Shown: in pieces, positions 26,132 to 32,127 of the stretch
How the letters are laid out: each line of letters begins with the position of its first letter
Position numbering within the stretch: the stretch's first letter is position 1
NCBI RefSeq assembly: GCF_009677585.1
Contig: NZ_WKYV01000041.1
Coordinates: 1 to 32,127, forward strand
From: Lactonifactor sp. BIOML-A5
Lineage (GTDB): Bacteria > Bacillota > Clostridia > Lachnospirales > Lachnospiraceae
DNA length: 32,127 nucleotides
Direction: 5' to 3'
The notes under the pieces: model-generated
The model's input: only the letters and a program-made list of their open reading frames with translations
Databases searched by the model: none
What the model was told of the DNA's origin: nothing
Position numbers and translations under genes: made by a program

Positions 26132-28645
26132 ATGGAAGACAATATTTTTGATAAAGTCCATGAGGTGGATTTGCAGAAAACAATGGAAACCTCTTATATT
26201 GACTATGCTATGAGCGTTATCGCCGCCCGTGCTCTTCCGGATGTGAGAGATGGACTGAAGCCAGTGCAGAGGCGTGTGCTCTATTCAATGATAGAGCTGA
26301 ATAACGGACCGGATAAACCCCATAGGAAATGCGCCCGTATTGTAGGTGATACCATGGGTAAGTATCACCCCCATGGGGACAGCTCTATCTACGGAGCACT
26401 GGTGAATATGGCCCAGGAATGGTCTACCCGCTATCCGCTGGTAGACGGACACGGGAATTTTGGTTCTGTGGACGGCGACGGCGCAGCAGCTATGCGTTAT
26501 ACAGAAGCCAGATTAAGCAAGATCTCAATGGAGATGCTGGCAGATATTAATAAAAACACAGTGGATTTTGCGCCGAACTTCGATGAGACGGAGAGAGAAC
26601 CTGTAGTTCTTCCCTCCAGATATCCGAACCTTCTGGTAAATGGTACTTCTGGTATAGCCGTAGGTATGGCTACCAATATTCCCCCCCATAATCTTCGGGA
26701 GGTGATAAATGCTGTTGTCAGAATTATTGATAACATTATAGAGGAAGACAGAGACACAGAGATAGAGGAGATTTTAGAGGTAGTAAAAGGACCGGATTTT
26801 CCTACGGGCGCAACCATATTGGGAACCCGGGGAATCGAGGAGGCTTACCGCACAGGAAGAGGAAAGATCCGTGTACGGGCAGTGACAAATATTGAGACTC
26901 TTCCCAACGGTAAAAGTCAGATTATAGTCACAGAACTGCCCTATATGGTAAATAAGGCAAGGCTTATAGAGAAGATAGCGGAACTGGTAAGAGATAAGAA
27001 GATTGACGGCATCGTAGATCTGAACGACCATTCCAACCGTGAAGGTATGAGAATCTGCATTGACCTGAGAAGGGATGCCAATGCCAATGTGGTGTTAAAT
27101 CAGCTCTATAAACATACACAGCTTCAGGATACTTTCGGGGTTATTATGCTGGCGCTTGTAAACAATGAGCCTAAGGTACTTAATCTTCTGGATATGCTAA
27201 GGTTCTATCTGAAACATCAGGAAGAGGTTGTTACCAGGAGAACGCAGTATGATCTGAATAAAGCGGAAGAGCGTGCCCATATATTAGAGGGACTTTTGAA
27301 GGCACTAGATCACATTGATGAGGTGATCCGTATTATCCGGAGTTCCAGAAACACACAAATAGCCAAAGAGGGATTGATAGAAGCCTTTGAACTTTCCGAG
27401 GTTCAGGCACAGGCGATCGTAGATATGCGTCTGCGGGCACTTACAGGTCTGGAAAGAGAAAAACTGGAAAATGAATATCAGGAATTGATGGAAAAGATTC
27501 GTCAGTATAAAGCAATCCTGGCGGATCGTAATCTTCTCCTTAGAATTATAAGGGAAGAAATTCTGGCGATCTCAGAGAAATTTGGGGATGAGAGAAGAAC
27601 ATCCATCGGATTTGACGAGTATGATATTTCTATGGAAGACTTAATTCCAAAGGATAATACAGTCATTGCCATGACAAAACTCGGATATATCAAAAGAATG
27701 ACAGTAGACAATTTCCGCAACCAGAACAGAGGCGGCAAAGGCATTAAAGGGATGCAGACAATTGAAGACGACTATATTGAAGAACTACTGATGACAACCA
27801 CTCATCACTATCTCATGTTCTTTACCAATACCGGCAAGGTTTACAGAATCAAAGCGTATGAGATTCCGGAGGCCAGCCGCACGGCAAGGGGAACTGCCAT
27901 TATTAATCTGCTTCAGTTATCTCCGGGGGAGAAGATAACAGCAGTGATCCCGATTCATAAATATGAGAAGGGGCACTATCTTATGATGGCGACCAAGAAA
28001 GGACTTATTAAAAAGACACCTATTACAGATTACGAACATGTTCGTAAGACCGGTCTTGCCGCTATTACTCTGAGGGATGAGGACGAGTTGATAGAAGTCA
28101 AGTCTACAGACAACCGCAAGGATATTATTCTGGTGACAAAGTTCGGTCAGTGTATTCGTTTCAGGGAGACGGATGTAAGAAGTACAGGAAGAACATCTAT
28201 AGGGGTCAGAGGAATGAATCTTGCTGACAATGATGAAGTGATAGGCATGCAGCTGAATTCTCAGGGAGATTATCTTCTGATTGTATCGGAGTACGGTATG
28301 GGTAAGATGACTTCCATGGGTGAGTTCACCAGTCAGAACCGAGGCGGCAAAGGGGTAAAATGCTATAAGATCATGGAAAAGACAGGAAATGTGATCGGGG
28401 CAAAGGCAGTGAATATGGATAATGAGGTAATGTTGATTACCACTGAGGGAATCATTATCCGTCTGTCCTGCAAAGACATCTCTGTGCTGGGAAGAATAAC
28501 TTCAGGGGTCAAGCTTATGGATTTGAAGGATGGAGTGTCCGTGGCCAGTATTGCCAAGGTAAGGGAAAAGTCAGAGGAATCAGATCCTAAAAATGAGGAG
28601 TCAGGAGCTGAAGAGGAACCAGAGGCAAAAGAAGATAAGGAATAA
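26132..28645 (+). CDS. gyrA: DNA gyrase subunit A
   Basis: 837 residues. The winged-helix and tower region contains the catalytic tyrosine Tyr123 in [10 protein letters not shown]. The C-terminal beta-pinwheel has the GyrA box [11 protein letters not shown], which distinguishes gyrase from ParC; a second, [13 protein letters not shown], lies in a later blade. The protein ends in an acidic tail ([23 protein letters not shown] region). In the quinolone-determining region [12 protein letters not shown], Ser84 is the usual residue, but Gly88 occupies the place of E. coli Asp87. AAAAGGAGAAAACA precedes ATG. It lies 75 bp after gyrB in the same unit. Confidence 0.98.
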   Translation: MEDNIFDKVHEVDLQKTMETSYIDYAMSVIAARALPDVRDGLKPVQRRVLYSMIELNNGPDKPHRKCARIVGDTMGKYHPHGDSSIYGALVNMAQEWSTRYPLVDGHGNFGSVDGDGAAAMRYTEARLSKISMEMLADINKNTVDFAPNFDETEREPVVLPSRYPNLLVNGTSGIAVGMATNIPPHNLREVINAVVRIIDNIIEEDRDTEIEEILEVVKGPDFPTGATILGTRGIEEAYRTGRGKIRVRAVTNIETLPNGKSQIIVTELPYMVNKARLIEKIAELVRDKKIDGIVDLNDHSNREGMRICIDLRRDANANVVLNQLYKHTQLQDTFGVIMLALVNNEPKVLNLLDMLRFYLKHQEEVVTRRTQYDLNKAEERAHILEGLLKALDHIDEVIRIIRSSRNTQIAKEGLIEAFELSEVQAQAIVDMRLRALTGLEREKLENEYQELMEKIRQYKAILADRNLLLRIIREEILAISEKFGDERRTSIGFDEYDISMEDLIPKDNTVIAMTKLGYIKRMTVDNFRNQNRGGKGIKGMQTIEDDYIEELLMTTTHHYLMFFTNTGKVYRIKAYEIPEASRTARGTAIINLLQLSPGEKITAVIPIHKYEKGHYLMMATKKGLIKKTPITDYEHVRKTGLAAITLRDEDELIEVKSTDNRKDIILVTKFGQCIRFRETDVRSTGRTSIGVRGMNLADNDEVIGMQLNSQGDYLLIVSEYGMGKMTSMGEFTSQNRGGKGVKCYKIMEKTGNVIGAKAVNMDNEVMLITTEGIIIRLSCKDISVLGRITSGVKLMDLKDGVSVASIAKVREKSEESDPKNEESGAEEEPEAKEDKE

Positions 28646-28681
28646 TCAGATAAAGGGATAGAACCTAGGGAGCACGGAAGA

Positions 28682-29320
28682 ATGAAGAAATTAAAAGGGG
28701 TAGGAGTCATACTTCTCGCAGCTGCTGTCTTACTCAGCGGCTGCGGGGTGAAAGTAAGCAATAATTCACCGGAGAGCGTCGTAAAATCTCTGGTCAATGC
28801 GTATCAGTTTGAAGATGAGGACGCAGTTAAAAAGTGTTTCGGCATTGGAAAAAAAGATAAGGTAGATGCAGATGTTAAAAAAGAAATAGATTACAATTTA
28901 AAGTATTTTAAGGCACACGGGGCAAAGGATATTAATTTTGAAAAGTGTGAGTCACTGGGGACCTTCAATGGTTATGATTTTGTTTATGTAATCTATGACT
29001 ATGAGATGAAAAAGACAACGACAACAAAGAATAAAAAAGGCAAAAACGAGAAAAAAACGGTGAAGCTTCAGGCTCCGGCTATCAGTACATACTTTGTAAA
29101 GAAAAAGGATAAAGAATATTATGTGGTTCCGGGTAAGGATATTACTACAGAGATGAGTGATATTTCCAAAGAACAGTATGCAAAGTTTGTAAAGACAGAG
29201 GACTATGAAGGTTATGAAAAGCGCTATAACAAATTTATAAAAGATAATCCGGATTATGAGAATGATATTTCAGAGGAACTGGATAAATTGTTAAATGGCG
29301 GCAGTAAAGAAAAAAAATGA
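28682..29320 (+). CDS. Putative lipoprotein of unknown function
   Basis: 212 residues. A short signal peptide ends in the lipobox LLSGC, with Cys21 as the lipidated residue, so the protein should be anchored on the outer face of the membrane. The mature part resembles small DUF4878-like lipoproteins in that it opens with SPESVVKSLVNAYQFEDEDAVKKC, a pattern seen in NTF2-like folds; this is a weak guess. A lysine/threonine-rich run lies at about 111-130. It follows gyrA by 36 bp and may be co-transcribed; a GGGAGC site precedes ATG. No specific function can be given. Confidence 0.78.
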   Translation: MKKLKGVGVILLAAAVLLSGCGVKVSNNSPESVVKSLVNAYQFEDEDAVKKCFGIGKKDKVDADVKKEIDYNLKYFKAHGAKDINFEKCESLGTFNGYDFVYVIYDYEMKKTTTTKNKKGKNEKKTVKLQAPAISTYFVKKKDKEYYVVPGKDITTEMSDISKEQYAKFVKTEDYEGYEKRYNKFIKDNPDYENDISEELDKLLNGGSKEKK

Positions 29321-29327
29321 TGAGGGG

Positions 29328-29366
29328 AAGGGACTTTGAATCAATCTTTTGATTTATAAGTTCCTT
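29328..29366 (+). terminator. Hairpin after the lipoprotein gene
   Basis: AAGGGACTT (29328-29336) pairs with AAGTTCCTT (29358-29366) with one G-U, and inside it AATCAA (29339-29344) pairs with TTGATT (29349-29354). The tail is only weakly U-rich (TCTAAGG), so it may be a poor terminator or an mRNA-stabilising stem between gyrA-lipoprotein and the fumarase genes. Confidence 0.5.
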
Positions 29367-29413
29367 TCTAAGGTTTATAGATAGTTAAAGTAGACGTCAG
29401 GAGGAACGTAAGC

Positions 29414-30256
29414 ATGAGAGAACTCGGCGTAGGGCAGCTTACTGCAAACATTAAGGAAATGTGTATCGAGGCAAATCATAATTTATCACCCGACATGGTG
29501 CGGCGTATGGAAGAGGCAGTCGGCAAAGAAGAGTCTGCCCTGGGAAAGCAGATCCTGGAACAATTGCAGGAGAATCTTGAGATTGCAGATAAAGACGGGA
29601 TACCTATCTGCCAGGACACCGGTATGGCTGTTATATTTCTGGAAGTGGGGCAGGAGGTTCATTTTACTGGGGGAAGTGTTGAGGATGCGGTACACGAAGG
29701 CGTGCGGCAGGGATATCGGGAAGGTTATCTGAGAAAATCAGTGGTCAGGGATCCCATTTACAGAGAGAATACTAAAGACAATACACCTGCAGTCATCCAC
29801 TATTCTATTGTCCCGGGGGAACAGGTGAAAATCACGGTTGCCCCTAAGGGATTTGGCAGTGAAAATATGAGCAGGACTTTTATGCTTAAACCTGCGGACG
29901 GTATAGAGGGGGTAAAAAGTGCTATCCTTACAGCTGTGCGGGATGCAGGGCCTAACGCATGTCCGCCTATGGTTGTAGGTGTTGGAATAGGTGGTACTTT
30001 TGAAAAATGTGCCCTAATGGCAAAAGAGGCACTGACCAGAGATACTGACAGAAGATCTCAAATCCCTTATGTCAGGGAATTAGAAGAGGAGATGCTGGAA
30101 AAGATTAATGGATCCGGGATCGGCCCAGGTGGATTGGGAGGCAGAATTACTGCATTGGCAGTCAATATTAATACCTATCCCACACACATTGCAGGTCTGC
30201 CGGTGGCGGTGAATATTTGCTGCCATGTAAACCGCCATGCTGTCAGGATAATATAA
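29414..30256 (+). CDS. fumA: Fumarate hydratase class I, alpha subunit
   Basis: 280 residues, the N-terminal (iron-sulfur) half of class I fumarases as found in two-subunit enzymes. Candidate [4Fe-4S] ligands are Cys66 in GIPICQDTG, Cys183 in AGPNACPPM and Cys269 or Cys270 near the end. Other family motifs are APKGFGSENMS and GPGGLGGRITALAVNI. With the beta subunit downstream it interconverts fumarate and malate. L-tartrate dehydratase is a close relative and cannot be fully excluded. CAGGAGGAA lies before the ATG. The oxygen-labile cluster fits an anaerobe. Confidence 0.9.
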   Translation: MRELGVGQLTANIKEMCIEANHNLSPDMVRRMEEAVGKEESALGKQILEQLQENLEIADKDGIPICQDTGMAVIFLEVGQEVHFTGGSVEDAVHEGVRQGYREGYLRKSVVRDPIYRENTKDNTPAVIHYSIVPGEQVKITVAPKGFGSENMSRTFMLKPADGIEGVKSAILTAVRDAGPNACPPMVVGVGIGGTFEKCALMAKEALTRDTDRRSQIPYVRELEEEMLEKINGSGIGPGGLGGRITALAVNINTYPTHIAGLPVAVNICCHVNRHAVRII

Positions 30257-30298
30257 GAGGAATCATAGTTGCAGTACTTAATTCAGGGAGGATATCAG

Positions 30299-30853
30299 AT
30301 GAATAAGCATATAACAGCGCCGCTTGACCATGAAACCGCCGGTGATCTGAGAGCGGGAGATTATGTATATATTACCGGAACCATTTTTACAGCCAGGGAT
30401 GCTGCCCATAAAAGAATGGACGAGGCACTGGACAGAGGAGAGGAACTGCCCTTGGATGTGAAAAATAATATTATCTATTATATGGGACCTTCCCCTGCCA
30501 GAGAGGGACGGCCCATCGGTTCCGCAGGACCCACAACAGCCAGCCGTATGGATAAATATGCCCCCCGCTTATTAGATATGGGATTAAAGGGAATGATAGG
30601 TAAAGGAAAAAGGACTCCTCAGGTGTTAGACGCTGTGGTGCGCAATGGTGCGGTATATTTTGCTGCTGTGGGGGGAGCGGGAGCCTTACTCTCAAAATGT
30701 ATTATATCCTCTGAAATTATTGCCTACGAGGATCTGGGTACGGAGGCGGTAAGAAAGCTTGAGGTAAAGGATTTCCCTGTCATTGTAGTAGCCGATTGTA
30801 AGGGGAATAATCTCTATGAAACCGCGATCAAAGAATATTGTACAGAAAATTAA
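30299..30853 (+). CDS. fumB: Fumarate hydratase class I, beta subunit
   Basis: 184 residues from ATG at 30299, chosen because GGGAGG lies six to seven bases before it; a TTG ten codons earlier lacks such a site. It contains the beta-subunit motifs LRAGDYVYITGTIFTARDAAHKR, GPTTASRMDKYAP and GGAGALLSKCI. It forms the C-terminal domain of the class I enzyme and completes the active site with the alpha subunit, whose gene ends 42 bp upstream. The two genes are co-transcribed. Confidence 0.9.
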   Translation: MNKHITAPLDHETAGDLRAGDYVYITGTIFTARDAAHKRMDEALDRGEELPLDVKNNIIYYMGPSPAREGRPIGSAGPTTASRMDKYAPRLLDMGLKGMIGKGKRTPQVLDAVVRNGAVYFAAVGGAGALLSKCIISSEIIAYEDLGTEAVRKLEVKDFPVIVVADCKGNNLYETAIKEYCTEN

Positions 30854-30871
30854 GACAAAAGGGATGGAATC

Positions 30872-31582
30872 ATGAAAAGAATTATATTGATGGTCTTATA
30901 TAATATTATACTTGTGCCCTATCTCTATTTTAAATTGTGTTACTATGCTTCCCATGCGGACAAATATCCAGAGGCAGAGAGATATGAGGTTCTCAAACTA
31001 ATAGACCGCCGCGCCATGAAAGGGGGAAGAATTACCATAGATGCCCATGGGGTGGAAAATCTGCCAGCCAAGGATGGATTTATGTTTTTCCCTAATCATC
31101 AGGGGCTATTTGATGTGCTGGCTATTCTCCAGGCCTGTCCCCGCCCCTTTTCTGTTGTTATGAAAAAGGAAATTCAAAATACACCCTTTCTGAAACAAGT
31201 GTTTCAGTGCATGAAGGCATATGCTCTGGACAGAGATGATGTGAGGCAGTCTATGAAAGTGATTCAACAGGTGGCTGTAGAAGTGAAAAACGGAAGAAAT
31301 TATCTGATTTTTGCAGAGGGCACCAGAAGCCGAAATAAAAATGAGCTATTAGAGATGAAGGGCGGAAGCTTTAAAAGTGCTACAAAGTCTCAATGCCCCA
31401 TTGTCCCTGTAGCCCTTATTAACTCCTACCAGGCGTTTGATACAAATTCAATAAAAAGACTTACGGTACAGGTTCATTTTTTGAGGCCCCTTTATTATGA
31501 AGAATATAAGGATATGAAATCTACAGAGATTGCCGCGGAAGTAAAACGTCGTATTGAGACTGTAATAAGGGAAAATGAGTAA
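30872..31582 (+). CDS. plsC: 1-acyl-sn-glycerol-3-phosphate acyltransferase (PlsC family)
   Basis: 236 residues. The catalytic HX4D motif is HQGLFD (76-81) and the substrate-binding EGTR motif is at 149-152; a third block (CPIVPVAL) follows. An N-terminal hydrophobic segment (about 4-25) attaches it to the membrane. It transfers an acyl chain to lysophosphatidic acid, giving phosphatidic acid. It starts 18 bp after the fumarase beta gene with a GGGATGGA site, so it may be read on the same message though functionally unrelated. No clear terminator was found after it. Confidence 0.9.
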   Translation: MKRIILMVLYNIILVPYLYFKLCYYASHADKYPEAERYEVLKLIDRRAMKGGRITIDAHGVENLPAKDGFMFFPNHQGLFDVLAILQACPRPFSVVMKKEIQNTPFLKQVFQCMKAYALDRDDVRQSMKVIQQVAVEVKNGRNYLIFAEGTRSRNKNELLEMKGGSFKSATKSQCPIVPVALINSYQAFDTNSIKRLTVQVHFLRPLYYEEYKDMKSTEIAAEVKRRIETVIRENE

Positions 31583-31726
31583 AATTTATAGGCACATTAG
31601 TACAGATTTATGGTGAAATAATGTAAGAAATGACTTAAAACTGGGCATAATGAAGTTGGGGATTAATTCCAAATACAGCTGCAAAAGAGTTATGGAAAAT
31701 ATTATGAAAAATCTTGTTGAAAATTA

Positions 31727-31755
31727 TTGACAAAAGAGTTTTTAGCAAGTATAAT
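31727..31755 (+). promoter_or_regulatory. Consensus promoter of the tRNA-Ser gene
   Basis: TTGACA (31727-31732) and TATAAT (31750-31755) are both exact consensus hexamers with a 17-bp spacer. Transcription should start near 31762, about 47 nt before the mature tRNA. Confidence 0.92.
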
Positions 31756-31808
31756 AACATGTGCGTCACCGAATTGGGAGCGCATATAATTATTTTAGTT
31801 AGGCATTT

Positions 31809-31896
31809 GGAGAAGTACTCAAGTGGCTGAAGAGGTGCCCCTGCTAAGGGTATAGGTCGTTTACGCGGCGCGAGGGTTCAAATCCCTCCTTCTCCG
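31809..31896 (+). tRNA. tRNA-Ser(GCU)
   Basis: An 88-nt class II tRNA. The acceptor stem GGAGAAG (31809-31815) pairs with CTTCTCC (31889-31895), discriminator G at 31896. The anticodon loop CTGCTAA between TGCCC and GGGTA gives anticodon GCT, reading AGC/AGU. A long variable arm and a GGTTCAAATCC T-arm complete the fold. CCA is not encoded and must be added. SerRS, encoded at the other end of the window, charges it. Confidence 0.96.
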
Positions 31897-31926
31897 GTTT
31901 TTACTAAAATAGTGATAAAAAAAACC

Positions 31927-31956
31927 TTGACAGTAAATGGTAAGATATGGTAATAT
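31927..31956 (+). promoter_or_regulatory. rRNA operon promoter P1 (predicted)
   Basis: TTGACA (31927-31932) and TAATAT (31951-31956), 18-bp spacer, followed by AAAGTTGCTGT. First of three similar modules. Confidence 0.75.
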
Positions 31957-31998
31957 ATCAAAGTTGCTGTTAGGCAATAAGAAAAGCAAAAAAAGTTG

Positions 31999-32027
31999 TT
32001 GACAAGGCAGACTGCTTATGATATTAT
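31999..32027 (+). promoter_or_regulatory. rRNA operon promoter P2 (predicted)
   Basis: TTGACA (31999-32004) and TATTAT (32022-32027), 17-bp spacer. It is preceded by AAAAAAAGTTG and followed by AAAAGTTGCTGTG. Confidence 0.8.
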
Positions 32028-32084
32028 ATAAAAGTTGCTGTGAGTCACACGGAAATAACTGATAAAAAGAAATAAAAAAAGTTA

Positions 32085-32113
32085 TTGACAGACACAACAG
32101 CCTGTGGTAATAT
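32085..32113 (+). promoter_or_regulatory. rRNA operon promoter P3 (predicted)
   Basis: TTGACA (32085-32090) and TAATAT (32108-32113), 17-bp spacer. It is preceded by AAAAAAAGTTA and followed by AGAGTTGCTGC at the window end. Tandem repeated promoters of this form are typical of clostridial rRNA operons, so 16S rRNA probably begins shortly after the window. Confidence 0.8.
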
Positions 32114-32127
32114 TTAAGAGTTGCTGC

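Noticed and set aside
31861..32097. A minus-strand frame over the tRNA 3' end and the tandem promoters
   Set aside because: It overlaps a tRNA and consensus promoters and has no ribosome binding site or recognisable protein features.

Overview
The window is the chromosomal replication-origin region of a Firmicute, most likely a Lachnospiraceae-type clostridium. The gene order (rpmH-rnpA-yidD-yidC-jag-mnmE-mnmG-rsmG on one side; dnaA-dnaN-S4 gene-recF-gyrB-gyrA on the other), canonical parS sites, DnaA boxes of the TTATNCACA type, strong AGGAGG ribosome binding sites, frequent TTG starts, and two genes that resemble the clostridial families DUF4446 and DUF3881 all point this way. The family names rest on recalled protein features, not on a database search.

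Layout. 1-1000: a TetR-type regulator with palindromic operators, then a strong terminator facing the next unit. 1075-5633 (minus): parA-parB-DUF4446-serS-DUF3881-like gene, apparently one transcript. 5634-5994: two parS sites between divergent genes. 5995-6951 (plus): a membrane-anchored alpha/beta hydrolase, ending in a shared terminator. 7028-11784 (minus): a four-gene ABC transporter operon of the Gld/DUF4340 type. 11785-12248: a non-coding gap dominated by a 252-bp fold-back element with 69-bp perfect inverted arms. 12249-16374 (minus): mnmE-mnmG-rsmG (tRNA wobble-uridine modification and 16S rRNA methylation), with two DnaA boxes between mnmG and rsmG. 16480-19451 (minus): rpmH-rnpA-yidD-yidC-jag (ribosomal protein, RNase P protein and membrane protein insertion) driven by a near-consensus promoter.

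19452-20042 and 21399-21682 are the two halves of a bipartite oriC flanking dnaA: DnaA boxes upstream, and downstream more boxes, a short tandem repeat resembling a DnaA-trio, and an AT-rich stretch. From here the plus strand carries dnaA, dnaN, the S4 gene, recF, gyrB, gyrA and a small lipoprotein gene, then a two-subunit iron-sulfur fumarase and a PlsC-type acyltransferase. A tRNA-Ser(GCU) with its own consensus promoter follows, and the window closes with three tandem promoters that almost certainly belong to an rRNA operon starting just beyond the edge.

Genes diverge from the origin, so most transcription is co-directional with replication. The most unusual feature is the fold-back element at 11915-12166. 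Its long perfect stem and branched apical domain fit none of the standard feature classes. The apical domain contains a small hairpin with tandem G-A mismatches when read on the minus strand.
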